In this document: piece after piece, positions 1 to 9,873 of the stretch | Layout of the letters: each line of letters opens with the position of its first letter | Numbering within the stretch: the stretch's first letter is position 1 | Assembly: GCA_023897205.1 (NCBI GenBank) | Contig: JAHWDD010000010.1 | Coordinates: 1,550,001-1,614,000 of the forward strand | From: Exophiala sp. HKRS030 | Taxonomy: Eukaryota > Ascomycota > Eurotiomycetes > Chaetothyriales > Herpotrichiellaceae | Length of the DNA stretch: 64,000 bases | Direction: 5' to 3' | Program-made: the position numbers and the translations under genes | Notes under the pieces: model-generated | The model's database searches: none | Told to the model about the DNA's origin: nothing | What the model saw: only the letters and a program-made list of their open reading frames with translations

Positions 1-1386
1 CGCAGTCCTCTTTTCCAGCACTTTGGTGAAACGGTTACTGGGGCTGTTACTATTCGTGCATATGGAGACGAGTCAAGATTTATTCAGGAGAGCAATCTCC
101 GTATCAACACACATAATCGTCCGTTCATCTATCTCTGGGCGACTAACAGATGGCTCGCATTCAGAGTCGATGTCGCAGGCGCGTTTGTCTCGTTCTTTTC
201 GGCGATGTTCGTCGTGCTTAATGCCGACAGCATCGACCCCGGAACTGCTGGTTTGGCGCTTTCGTATGCCATTACGTTCACGCAAAACGTCCTTTGGCTT
301 GTTCGGCTTTATGCCGCGAATGAACAGAACATGAACTCTGTTGAACGTCTGCAGGAGTACATCGATGTTGAACAAGAAGCTCCAGCCAAGATCCCCGACA
401 CGCAACCTCCCTCCCACTGGCCAAGTCAGGGATGTGTTGAATTTATTGGTTACACGACGAGTTACAGATCAGATCTTGGCCCAGTGCTCAAAAATCTTTC
501 ATTCCGGATCGAGGGGGCTCAAAAAGTGGGCATAGTGGGCAGAACTGGGGCTGGAAAAAGTTCTCTAGCGCTTGCTTTGTTCCGCGGCCTGGAGGCACTC
601 GAGGGCAAGATCTTGATCGACGATATTGACATTGGCTTGATTGGACTACAAGACTTAAGGGAAGCCATCACGATTGTTCCACAAGATCCTACGCTCTTCA
701 CCGGCACCTTGCGTACTAATCTGGACCCATTCGAGCTTTTCACAGATGAGGAGATCTTCACGGCACTGCGCCGTGTCCAACTAATTTCTGCTACGTCTTC
801 AGCATCGGACTCGTCCGGAACAACTACTCCTCCGGATGTTTCAAGTACATCTCCAACGTTACGTGAGGGCTCAAGTCCTCCACAGAGTCATGCGGCACTG
901 TCAGCCAATGGTACCGACGCTACAGATTCTACATTGGCTCGTTACACTACGAATTCCAAGGACAATAAGAACATATTCCGGGATTTGGCCTCGCCGGTAG
1001 CCGAGTCAGGATCAAACTTATCTCAAGGACAGCGTCAACTACTGTGTCTTGCACGAGCACTCTTGAAATCACCCAAAGTATTAGTGATGGACGAAGCAAC
1101 CGCGTCGATAGACTATGCAACAGATTCTAAGATCCAAGACACGCTACGAGAGTTGAAGAACAACACCATTTTGACCATTGCGCATCGGCTGCAAACCATC
1201 ATTGACTATGATCGAGTCTTGGTGTTGGATAAGGGGGAGGTGGTCGAATATGACGACCCATACGAACTACTTCAAAAGGAAGATGGCCACCTTCGGTCAA
1301 TGTGCGAGACGAGTGGTGATTTTGATACTCTTTATGAGCTAGCAAGAAAAGCATGGCTAGACCGCAGGCTGATTGATGATTCTTGA
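1..1386 (+). CDS. ABCC (MRP/YBT1-type) ABC transporter, C-terminal part
   Basis: This is the 3' portion of a full-length ABCC exporter; the frame is open from base 1, so the N-terminal half lies outside the window. The 461 visible residues start in the last helices of the second membrane domain and continue through nucleotide-binding domain 2. Walker A (GRTGAGKSS) is at about residues 180-188, the Q-loop PQDP follows, the signature LSQGQ is at about 340, Walker B (VLVMDEA) at about 360 and the H-loop AHRL at about 392. ABCC proteins of this style in fungi are usually vacuolar exporters of conjugates or bile acids; the substrate here cannot be told. A Ser/Thr-rich insert of roughly 75 residues (bases 790-1014) sits between the Q-loop region and the signature, longer than in most MRPs. 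A run of five G at 1233-1237 is read in frame. Family sure, subfamily inferred. Confidence 0.95.
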   Translation, partial: RSPLFQHFGETVTGAVTIRAYGDESRFIQESNLRINTHNRPFIYLWATNRWLAFRVDVAGAFVSFFSAMFVVLNADSIDPGTAGLALSYAITFTQNVLWLVRLYAANEQNMNSVERLQEYIDVEQEAPAKIPDTQPPSHWPSQGCVEFIGYTTSYRSDLGPVLKNLSFRIEGAQKVGIVGRTGAGKSSLALALFRGLEALEGKILIDDIDIGLIGLQDLREAITIVPQDPTLFTGTLRTNLDPFELFTDEEIFTALRRVQLISATSSASDSSGTTTPPDVSSTSPTLREGSSPPQSHAALSANGTDATDSTLARYTTNSKDNKNIFRDLASPVAESGSNLSQGQRQLLCLARALLKSPKVLVMDEATASIDYATDSKIQDTLRELKNNTILTIAHRLQTIIDYDRVLVLDKGEVVEYDDPYELLQKEDGHLRSMCETSGDFDTLYELARKAWLDRRLIDDS

Positions 1387-1689
1387 TCTACACATTGGAA
1401 TGCGATTGCAATGTATAGAATGCAACATGTATTTCTTGGACGTTAAGGAGTCACGGTTGGTCAGTATTAAATGGGTGGGAGCGTTTGTCAACTTGTTTTG
1501 TACAAAGGCATGGTAACTGTCATATTCGGCATGCATATTGTGTATTGTATACACGAAGCCACAGCAATGCCTTCGGAGGCAAACTCAAAACGGGTTTCCA
1601 TTAAAAACTTAGGTCGAGGATCATTTAATAAAACTGATTCTCAAGCAGTCGGACCTGCTCATAAGATACAAATACAAAACCTTTGCGTC
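1387..1689. other. Short convergent 3' intergenic stretch
   Basis: This 303-bp gap lies between the stop codons of the ABC transporter (+) and the PEP-mutase-like gene (-). It holds AATAAA/ATTAAA-like A-rich motifs around 1600-1632 that could serve polyadenylation. I see nothing else. Confidence 0.5.
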
Positions 1690-2493
1690 TCAGGAACTCG
1701 TAACTTGACCGTTGGAAGAGAACAAAGTCTCTGCCGCATCCTTGGCCGCGGCAAACGCCTTGAAATACAACTGTGGCCCAATACTGACCCTGCTCACGCC
1801 AATCTCGGTCACGTCCTTGACCGTCAACTTGCCTGGGGCTAAGACAACTGACACATTCAGCCTGCCCTGGAAAGCCTCACTCAGAATTTTGACCTCGTCA
1901 CCGCTAACTCCACCCCGCTTCGCTCCGCCGAGAACGAAAATTGTCGTGGCTCCCGCGTCCAGATATTTCTTTCCTCGTATGAGAGTATCCTCCATCTCGC
2001 CGCCATGCAGCAAGGTGTCGACGCGAGCATTGATGACAAAGTCAGGGACGCCATTGTCCTTAGCAGCTTTCAAGGCTCGTTGGATGCGATTGACGGCCTC
2101 TTCGGCAGAGAACTGTTTTTTGGACGGCTTGTCCACGTCTTCGAGGTTGATGCCGACTGCGCCATGGGAGATGACGGCGGCAATCAGCTCTTCAAGGCGA
2201 TCGCCATACCCGTCTTGCGCATCAACGGTCAGCGGCTTATTCACGTCGCGGGCAATTTTGGCGACCGATTCCACCGCCGACAGGTTTTGCTCGAACGTCA
2301 GGTCGTTGTCGGTCGTGTCCGATGCTAGTGCGACGGCGAAGGATGCCGTTGCTAGAGCGTGCGCTGCTGGGAGTGAACCGATCAGTCGCGCAGATGGTGT
2401 ATCCCACACATTGGCCAGGACGAGGGGCTGACCGGGCCGGTGCAGGGATTTGAAATGCAAGGCTTGCGCATTGGTGGCTTTGAATTCTGCCAT
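1690..2493 (-). CDS. PEP phosphonomutase / isocitrate-lyase superfamily protein
   Basis: A single-exon gene of 267 aa in the phosphoenolpyruvate mutase/isocitrate lyase TIM-barrel family (ICL/PEPM). Visible family features are the N-terminal LANVWDTPSA motif, the metal-binding segment VDAQDGYGD at about 97-105, GINLEDVD at about 123-130, and the strand-6 segment with NARVDTLL. The family cleaves or rearranges C-C or P-C bonds of 2-oxo acids with Mg2+; many fungal members are carboxyvinyl-phosphonate-mutase-like with unknown substrate. The start MAEF is chosen because the barrel begins about 20 residues later. An in-frame ATG 44 codons upstream (2625) would add a basic, Ser/Thr-rich leader that could be a mitochondrial presequence, so a longer form is possible. 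No Lys-Lys-Cys-Gly-His isocitrate lyase loop is visible, so it is not a classical ICL. Confidence 0.88.
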   Translation of the reverse strand: MAEFKATNAQALHFKSLHRPGQPLVLANVWDTPSARLIGSLPAAHALATASFAVALASDTTDNDLTFEQNLSAVESVAKIARDVNKPLTVDAQDGYGDRLEELIAAVISHGAVGINLEDVDKPSKKQFSAEEAVNRIQRALKAAKDNGVPDFVINARVDTLLHGGEMEDTLIRGKKYLDAGATTIFVLGGAKRGGVSGDEVKILSEAFQGRLNVSVVLAPGKLTVKDVTEIGVSRVSIGPQLYFKAFAAAKDAAETLFSSNGQVTSS

Positions 2494-3273
2494 TGTTTGA
2501 AAGCGATGCCGCTGTTGGAGAGTCGCCGTTCGTGCAACACAGAGGTCGAGGCACTTTGACTTTGATTGTTTGAACGCTGAAGTAGTAATGGTAGATATAG
2601 ATGGAATGCTCGGCCAAGCTTTCATTGAGTGCGGTGTTAGTCAGAGGAAAAACCACCTAGGTACTCACCACTTGATGCCCCTGATTGGTTCCCTGATTTA
2701 CTCTTCCTAGAAGTTATGTGATCGCTTGGATTCTAGACGCCCATTATATACAAGAGATGCTCAGATACCGATTTGATCACTGTAATGTGGAGATAGAGTT
2801 CGCCCGTCGGGTCGGACAATGATGAAGCGATCGTGCCACATGAACTGAAGACTTACACGAATACGTCGGACAGATAGCTGGGGCTAAGTTCTCTCCAAGA
2901 GGATACGTTGATTGCTGACAATTGTAGTTGGCTTCTGGACGAAGCGGCTGTTGAAGCTCAGCTCATGGGCACTCTGACCTCGTACACATTAGTCATAGCT
3001 ATAGCATTGTTAGTGCGGAGTAAGCCTAAGAGTCGAAGTGTGTCCGGTGCCCTGTGAAGCGAGGATTTGTATGGGAGGCGTGGGGAGGATATTGAGGTGG
3101 AGGATATGAGGGAACGGATCTACCAACGCGTCGACCGCGTGCGTGGAGTGGATCAATTTTCAAATGCACTGCACCCCTGCGTCATCACCAACACATCTAC
3201 ATTCTTGTCTGCGAATTTCCTGCTACGAATGTTGACCATGCAATAATCGTCCACTTCAATCTCTCGTTAATTG
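2494..3273. promoter_or_regulatory. Divergent promoter region
   Basis: This 780-bp stretch separates the starts of the PEP-mutase-like gene (-) and the CYC2-like gene (+), so it should carry both promoters. A TATA-like ATTATATAC lies near 2742. No ORF with coding character is present. Confidence 0.45.
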
Positions 3274-4557
3274 ATGGTACCCTTCAGAGGGCGTCTGCAT
3301 CCTGCCCGCTGCTCGTTTGGATTCACTCATTCTTGGACTCTTTCGCAGACATCTTCCCGAACGCGGACAATATCTCGCCTCAAATCCTCCTTGTCTGATC
3401 AAGCTCAGCACCACCCGGTTATTCCTCCAAGTGACCCAAATCCTGCGACCTCTCAGCAGTATGCTAGGACGGAGAACAGCGGCTCTCGAGCCAGCCAGAG
3501 TAGACCAAGTCATCGCAGGCCTAAGATAGTCGCCGCTGGCCTGGTCCTGGCCTCCGCAGTCTGGCTGGGCTATCAAGCAAAGAATAACAGTAGAGATACA
3601 CAGTCTGCGAGCTTTATCAAGTACAAACTCGTCGCCAGAGAACCAGTTTCCAAATCTGCAAGCATATTCCACCTTGCGTCAGATCAGAGGACAAATACAA
3701 GCCATGCAGACAAATCCATTGGCAATCTATTCAAGAGTGGGATATGGAGTGTCCAGTTCAAGCAACCACAACTGCAGATTGTGAGAGCATACACTCCTTT
3801 GCCACCCAGTGCAAACTGTACAGACAAGCAGAATGAGGGCTTGAGATTTCTGATTCGTCATGATCTCCGAGGCGAAGTCTCAAGCTACTTGCATCGGTTA
3901 CCGCTCGGGGCTGATATCGAGGTCAGAAGACCCCAGTCAGTCGAATATCCCATATCCCAGGATGTTCATCGTGTCGTCTTTCTAGCTGGTGGAACAAGCA
4001 TTGCCCCGGCATTACAAGTCGCCTATGCTATGTTTGAGGGTCCCTCAAAAGACGGTTCGGCTCCGAGTGATGGTCGGATACTCCATATTCTCTGGGCTAA
4101 CAGATCTCGCGACGATTGTTTCGGCGGTGTTAGCGACAACCATTCCTCAAGTCGATCGAAATGGTTTTCATTCCTCGGCTCAACGAGAAGACCTATCTCT
4201 GAGGCTCCAAACTCTGGAGACCAGGGAATCATGGTTGCGGAATTAGAAGCTCTTAAACAACGACACCCAGGTCAAATTACCGTCGATTATTTTGTCGATG
4301 AAGAAGGCACATACATAGACGAAACTACCGTTCGTGACGCGGTTCGTCGCTATCTCACACCTCCGGGCTCTACCCAGGGCCAGCTAGGCCTTTCTTCAGA
4401 GCGCCAAATCTTGATCTCGGGACCTGACGGCTTCGTGTCGTATCTAGCTGGCCCGAAGGTGTGGAGAAATGGTGTCGAAGAACAAGGTCCTCTGACTAAC
4501 ATTGTTTCACAAGCTCTTACGGCACAGCCTTATGCTGTCACGGTTTGGAAGATCTAG
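3274..4557 (+). CDS. cyc2: CYC2-like mitochondrial FAD/NAD(P)H oxidoreductase
   Basis: A single-exon 427-aa protein. The basic, Ser/Arg-rich N-terminus looks like a mitochondrial presequence and is followed by one hydrophobic segment at about 85-100. A ferredoxin-reductase-type module comes next: the FAD-binding RAYTPL motif at 171-176 and the nucleotide-binding FLAGGTSIAPALQ at about 236-248, with an ISGPDGF motif near the C-terminus. Yeast Cyc2p is an inner-membrane flavoprotein that helps cytochrome c haem lyase by reducing haem; the architecture (presequence, single membrane anchor, FAD-FR module) matches that family better than soluble cytochrome b5 reductase. The codon before the start is TTG, and the ATG at 3274 is the first in frame. 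The gene converges on the CoA-ligase-like gene with 225 bp between stops. Orthology to CYC2 is likely but inferred. Confidence 0.85.
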   Translation: MVPFRGRLHPARCSFGFTHSWTLSQTSSRTRTISRLKSSLSDQAQHHPVIPPSDPNPATSQQYARTENSGSRASQSRPSHRRPKIVAAGLVLASAVWLGYQAKNNSRDTQSASFIKYKLVAREPVSKSASIFHLASDQRTNTSHADKSIGNLFKSGIWSVQFKQPQLQIVRAYTPLPPSANCTDKQNEGLRFLIRHDLRGEVSSYLHRLPLGADIEVRRPQSVEYPISQDVHRVVFLAGGTSIAPALQVAYAMFEGPSKDGSAPSDGRILHILWANRSRDDCFGGVSDNHSSSRSKWFSFLGSTRRPISEAPNSGDQGIMVAELEALKQRHPGQITVDYFVDEEGTYIDETTVRDAVRRYLTPPGSTQGQLGLSSERQILISGPDGFVSYLAGPKVWRNGVEEQGPLTNIVSQALTAQPYAVTVWKI

Positions 4558-4782
4558 TCAAGGAGCCGGTTGTTCTCACCTGATTTCTTCGAATTGTATT
4601 CAAGGCAAGGCATTCAGAGCCGTTATCTCGCCTGAAATTTCCGAGTCCATCGAGAATAGGTCAAAAACAGATGTGAATATGTTGAACTACCCATTGAAGA
4701 CAATGTCGGTTCTTGTGATGAAAATCCAACCAATATAAAGTTCTTGTCTAGTTACGGTCTTTACCAAAAAGCGACACGGCTT

Positions 4783-6675
4783 TTACAACCTCGCAGCTTC
4801 CTTCTTTGCTTCCTTCTTAGCCAGTTCTCTCAGTTCCCGCCTCAGGATCTTTCCGCTGGGGCTCTTTGGGATTGCATCAAGGAATATGCATCCTCCACGC
4901 AACTGCTTATGTTGAGCGAGGTTGTTTTTGACAAAGGCTTTGATATCATCCTCAGAGATGATGTTCTTGTCCGCCACAACATACGCCCTTGGAAGCTCGT
5001 TGCCTGTGCCTAATGGACAGGGTACTCCTATCACAGCAGCGTCCTGGATCTTGTCATGGCTTAGCAGTAAAGCCTCCAATTCTGCCGGCGCAACTTGCAG
5101 TCCTTTATACTTGATCAATTCCTTCTTGCGGTCGACGACATAGAACATATTATCCCTCGCAACGCCAATATCACCAGTCTTGAACCATTTCCCATCCCTG
5201 GTGAAAGTCTCCTTTGTTGCGGTGTCGTTCTTCCAATATCCCTTCGTGACCATGGGACCTTGCATGATGAACTCGCCCTCGGCTCCCTCCTCAACATCAT
5301 TCTCGTCATCATCCACAACCCGCATTCTGACATTGGGCAACAAAGGGCTTACGGATCCCGTCTGATCATCCTCATCCCACGGCATGCCGGTGACACTTCC
5401 CGTGGTCTCGCTCAAACCCCATGTTTGACTGATGCTGCAACCCAGTTTCTTCTCCGCTAGAGCCTGCAATTCAGCGCCCATCGGTGCTGCACCCGAAATA
5501 GCATGTTTCAGGTGTCGAAACTGATCTGTCACGAGCGGACTCTTTGCAATCAGTAGATAGATTGGTGGTACAGTGAAGAAGAAACTAATTTCGAATTTCT
5601 TATTGTATTCGAGGAATTTGGTGAAGTCGAATTTGGGCATCCAGTACACAGGGCCACCAGCGATCGAGGGGTTCACCAAGTATCCCTGGCAACCTGCAAT
5701 GTGTGCCGCTGGAAGGTGAGCTAAAGTGTTGTATTTGATGTTGAAATTTGGGTCCTTGCGTTTTGATCGAGCGAGGTATTCGCGATATAGGTATTGTGGG
5801 ATGAGACCTTCAGAGACGAGGTTCAGATGAGATAAATTCACTCCTGAGATATCACGTCAGTTGCGATTGTTCATCTCAACCACCAAGAAGTCTTGAATGG
5901 CCACAAGCCATTTGTCTCCACCTGCAGATTGCCGGAAACTCACCTTTGGGTACACCTGTCGTGCCACTACTGTACAGCAGACAAATCACACGATTCTCTA
6001 GAATGGTGGGATCCGTGATGACCTCCCACTGCAGTCTCTCTTCAGGTCTCCCCTCTCCTTGAACAGCATCTGCACCTTTCCCATCAACCCTCCGAATACT
6101 CCGCTTGTGCTTGCCACCCATACTGTCCAGAACTAGAACGCTCCTTTCGTCCAGGCCACTCTCCTTGGCCGCCTTTACGGCCACATCCACGCAATCGGGA
6201 CTCGCAATTATGACCTTCGCATCGCCCTGCTTGACCTGTCGCGCCAGCTCCAGGTAAGTAAACGAGGAGCTGGCGGCCGAGAAGACGCCACCGGCACCGA
6301 TCACGCCGTAGAAAAGTGGCGCCAGTAGGATCTGACCACTGGAGATGACAACCACCACGTCCTTGCCCGGCCCAGACGCACCGATGGAATAGTTGTGCCG
6401 GAGGAAATGGGATATGCGTTGAGTGTAGATCCGGGCCTGGGCTTTATTGATGCTGTTTGACGGATCAGCCGCTTCGGCATGCAGAGTTGTGGTTTCCGAC
6501 GTCCATGATTCGGGCGAGTCTAGCGAGAGACAGTATTAGTTGCGCCGTGGACTGTTCGATAGCCCAGGGATACAATCTTTCGAGTGCCATAGTACTTACT
6601 GTAGATCAGGGTCAAGAGGTCAAGATCTGGGAGAGCATAGTCCTTCTTTGGAAGATAGACCTGGTTTAAAGGCAT
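4783..6675 (-). CDS. 4-coumarate-CoA-ligase-like acyl-CoA synthetase, peroxisomal
   Basis: Three exons: 6600-6675, 5944-6519, 4783-5843. The introns of 80 and 100 nt both have GT-AG ends and the joins keep phase, giving 570 aa. It belongs to the ANL adenylate-forming superfamily: box I YSSGTTGVPKG spans the second splice site, followed by QTWGLSETTG, FKTGDIG, and the C-terminal catalytic lysine motif SGKILRREL. Such enzymes activate a carboxylic acid to acyl-AMP and then acyl-CoA. The protein ends in ARL, which fits the PTS1 consensus, so import into peroxisomes is expected. Fungal 4CL-like proteins act on phenylpropanoid, fatty or other aryl acids; the substrate cannot be read from sequence. 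Exon 1 gives MPLNQVYLPKKDYALPD, with the start in a reasonable position for the family. Confidence 0.92.
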
Positions 6676-7833
6676 TGTTCGCAACCTCCCCTACCGAAAC
6701 CTCGTCACTTATTGTCGAACGAAGCTGTATAACTAAGATTGAGCCCTTTCCCGCCCAGTTCTTTCGAAAGAATGTCTCTCTTCTATTCCACTCTATCACC
6801 AAGCGCAAATGCAAATGCAAATGCAAATCAAATCCCAAGCACCCAAATATCTATATCAAACAAAGCCGAGACCCTCGGCCTAGATATCGGAACTAAGAAC
6901 AATGAGTTGCACCAAATCAATCTCCCAAAAGACCGCCCACAAAAGATCCATCCACACACTATATATACTAGGCACATCCATATCCACGTGTGGGGATTGC
7001 GAATGGGCGCAACGCCGTCTCCTACCCATGGTAGGAACAAAGTGAGGAGTACATACCCCCGACAGCCTCCCAGAAATTCGCTCGGCGCGAAACTTGCCGA
7101 GGACGACTCTATGCTGGCCTGTCAGATCGCCGCAGTATCATTGGCTGCGCTGCGATTATCCGAGAACGAGCCTCGGTCTGGGAGGTATCGAGGTACAGTT
7201 ACGCTGGCAGTGGTGGGATCGAGTAGGTTAGGTATGTACGTTGGATAGGTATGGTACTTATTTGGGCTAGCGAGACGTCCTTCGTCGTTTTCTCTCGGGA
7301 TAAAAGGGATTTTTGTTTCGTTGCTGCCGTGTGAATGCTCGGTGCTTTGTATGTAACCTTCATGCTATAGCAAGTGATGAGAGAACGGGGCTAAGGCGAT
7401 GGACAGCTAGTTTGAGTTTTAATGGTCGTCGACGTCGATTGAGGATTGGCATGTTGCCTTGAGCGGGGATATTGCATCTCTGGCTAGCTATTAGGAACGC
7501 GGCTATGAGGATGTTCTGCATGATATATACTTGGTGCCAGGTAATTCGATCGCGCTTCACGTATTCTTTGAAAGAGGTTAACCCGGTAGTCGTAGAGGTC
7601 ACGGCCTCATCATCATTGTCCAATTTACTATGTCTCTTGCGAGGACCTACCCAACCTATCCTGTTCGTCCAACCTAAGAAGACGAGGCTATTCCAACACC
7701 GCCGCTGATTCTGCTGTGCATAAAAAATAGTGACTATAGTACTGTAATGTGGTGGAAAAAGCCGGCAGAATGAGCTACTTGCCAAAAGCTCAATGCCGTT
7801 CAAACCTCCCCAAACTGTCTCGAGACAGGCAAC
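6676..7833. other. Intergenic region, 5' of the CoA-ligase gene
   Basis: About 1.16 kb upstream of the CoA-ligase start and downstream of the alpha-actinin stop (both minus strand). It should hold the ligase promoter and the actinin 3' UTR. A (GCAAAT)4 tandem repeat is annotated separately. Reading frames here have no recognisable domains or splice-consistent extension. Confidence 0.4.
6805..6828. repeat. (GCAAAT)4 tandem hexamer
   Basis: Four exact consecutive copies of GCAAAT about 130 bp upstream of the CoA-ligase start codon. It is a simple microsatellite in the probable promoter or 5' leader. Confidence 0.9.
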
Positions 7834-9873
7834 TCAGACTCCATTGATGCCTGTGCCTTTACTCCCTCTCTCACTGTCAGTGTCCTTCTCGCCATCACCA
7901 ATCATGTGCTGCATGAAGCTAATGTAGTCGTATTTGGGAACATCTCGATCAGCTTCCATGTCGGGTCCCCTATGTGTTGGCATGCTCTGAAGCAGATCTT
8001 CAATTAGATCATCTGGTATCAAAGAATGTCTCAGGTCCATTTCTGTGACATAAGGCTTGCCATCCGCGACTTCACGGAATGACTGAAAGACTTGGTCAGC
8101 GTCGTTCTGATCCTCCGTCACTGACACCATGAACCTGATGAATTGTTCAAAGCTGACTCCGCGAGATTCGCGCTGCCGGCGTGAGATCGGTGACATGGAA
8201 CCATCGAGCCCACTATGGCATACTTCCAGGAACTTTTCATGCATCTCTTGCTCGTCATAGACAAGACCTAGGCTGGCCAAGGCAGCGCTGAACTCCAGTT
8301 CTTGTAGTGCGTTTGTTCCGTCACGATCAAAGTGTCGGAAGACGGATTCGAATTCTTCCAATTGAATAGGGGTCAAATTCGTCATATCCCGAGCGATCAT
8401 TTGATTTTCCAAGAATGTCAGTTTCTTTTGTACACTGGTTTTCACCAAACTCAACTCATACATCAGCTCATCGTAGGTATATGTCGTCCAGTCGTTCTCG
8501 TCGATATTGGCTTCTTGGCATTTTTCGTCCAGGATAGCTATTCCTTCCAGATATTGCTCTAGTGGTGCCAAGTTTGCAGATAGCCGCTGAGCATGTTCCA
8601 ATTGATCTTCGACGTCTCCTTCCAAGCCTGAAATGGCCAAAGAAAGCGTATTAAGTGTGAGGGCAAAATCGTTAGCTTTGTCAGCAAAGGTTCTTCGTAG
8701 AGCATTTTTGATGTCTCGGATGGTCTCATTGATAAGTTTGCTTCGGGCATGCTCATCCGTACCCAGTGCCGCCCATTCCTGATCTAGTACCTCCAGTCGT
8801 AGTTCGGGTTTTGGTACGTATGGTCGAAGGCGATAGGTTGATAGCTTGGTCTTGATGTTTCCCAGAAGAGCGGCCAAGTCTGACTTCTCAGCAACCCATT
8901 TCCTTTTTTGATTGCGCTTGAATCCCGCCAAATCCATAGCTTGAGACTTGGCATCTGAATATGATCCTTCAAAAGTAGATTCACGCCAGGTTTGCCTCTG
9001 CTGTCTGATTTGTTGCAACAAAGCACGCATTCTCTTCTCATAGGCCGTCTCCATCTCCCAGGCGCCTTGCATATTGCTGACAAACTTCTCAACTCTGCGA
9101 CCGGCATTTTCTACTCTTTCCATGGCGCTGAAAGCGTGAAACCAGTAAGCAATATAAGTCATCAGCGATCTTTCGTCAGGTCGTGGAACGTCGGCTACGT
9201 CTTCCACGTCTAGGAGATCTGGAATTCCAATCTCTTTTGTGGCGATATCGAAAGCCAATTGCATGTTTCCTTTATGATCTGATTTATCCAAAGTATCGAA
9301 ATCGATCAGGTCCGGGCGGTGAATATCGAGCAGAGCGCAAAAGGCAAGACCATCGTTCCAAGAAGCCGAGAAGTCTCTAACTTCAACACCTTCGTAGCAA
9401 GCAGTTTTCCGTTGGCACCAAAGAAGTAGACCTTCCTTGGCGGTCATGCCCTCTTCATTGATATCGGAGATGGTGAAGCGCAGGATCAGCGTCCAAATTA
9501 AACCGAGGATTATCTTTCTATTTCCGTCAACGACATCTTCGGCGCCTATGTTGGTCATCTGTATGCCGCGGCTTTTGATAAATTCGAGAGATTTGTTGAC
9601 ATTTTCGAACCTCTGCACCCGAAGGCGAGGATTTGAGGCATAGCGACCGAGGGATTCGTTACTAAGGATTTCGAGTAGATGAATAAGGATAATGCCATCG
9701 GATAAGTCAGTGACTAGTGATTTGACAGCGACTTCTCGTGAGGAAACTTTATTGTTAAGCCTGAACATCATTAGTCTTGGAAATCTTGAGTAGACAATCA
9801 TGGGCCGAAGCATATACCATTTCGTGAATGTCTTTTCCTGAACGTTCACCCACTGCTTCTCGAGCAGTACCAT
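7834..9873 (-). CDS. acnA: Alpha-actinin (two CH domains, rod, EF-hands)
   Basis: Two exons, 9818-9873 and 7834-9760, give 660 aa. Order of domains: tandem calponin-homology domains at about 8-225 (the spliced N-terminus reads QEKTFTKWLNNKV, the actin-binding CH1 signature), two degenerate spectrin repeats at about 235-480, and a C-terminal calmodulin-like half with an EF-loop DRDGTNALQELE followed by the calcium-insensitive EF-hand domain. Fungal alpha-actinins (S. pombe Ain1, A. nidulans AcnA) cross-link F-actin at septation rings and growing tips, and are shorter than animal forms because the rod has fewer repeats; this size fits. The single intron (9761-9817) is 57 nt, a multiple of three and without in-frame stop, so retention would add 19 residues in CH1. 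An in-frame stop lies just upstream of the chosen ATG. Confidence 0.94.
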   Translation of the reverse strand: MVLLEKQWVNVQEKTFTKWYMLRPMIVYSRFPRLMMFRLNNKVSSREVAVKSLVTDLSDGIILIHLLEILSNESLGRYASNPRLRVQRFENVNKSLEFIKSRGIQMTNIGAEDVVDGNRKIILGLIWTLILRFTISDINEEGMTAKEGLLLWCQRKTACYEGVEVRDFSASWNDGLAFCALLDIHRPDLIDFDTLDKSDHKGNMQLAFDIATKEIGIPDLLDVEDVADVPRPDERSLMTYIAYWFHAFSAMERVENAGRRVEKFVSNMQGAWEMETAYEKRMRALLQQIRQQRQTWRESTFEGSYSDAKSQAMDLAGFKRNQKRKWVAEKSDLAALLGNIKTKLSTYRLRPYVPKPELRLEVLDQEWAALGTDEHARSKLINETIRDIKNALRRTFADKANDFALTLNTLSLAISGLEGDVEDQLEHAQRLSANLAPLEQYLEGIAILDEKCQEANIDENDWTTYTYDELMYELSLVKTSVQKKLTFLENQMIARDMTNLTPIQLEEFESVFRHFDRDGTNALQELEFSAALASLGLVYDEQEMHEKFLEVCHSGLDGSMSPISRRQRESRGVSFEQFIRFMVSVTEDQNDADQVFQSFREVADGKPYVTEMDLRHSLIPDDLIEDLLQSMPTHRGPDMEADRDVPKYDYISFMQHMIGDGEKDTDSERGSKGTGINGV

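Noticed and set aside
73..417. Antisense frame over the ABC transporter
   Set aside because: It is a mirror of the real gene and lacks domains.
1712..2431. A 239-codon plus-strand frame over the PEP-mutase-like gene
   Set aside because: It is a shadow of the minus-strand gene, which has clear family motifs.
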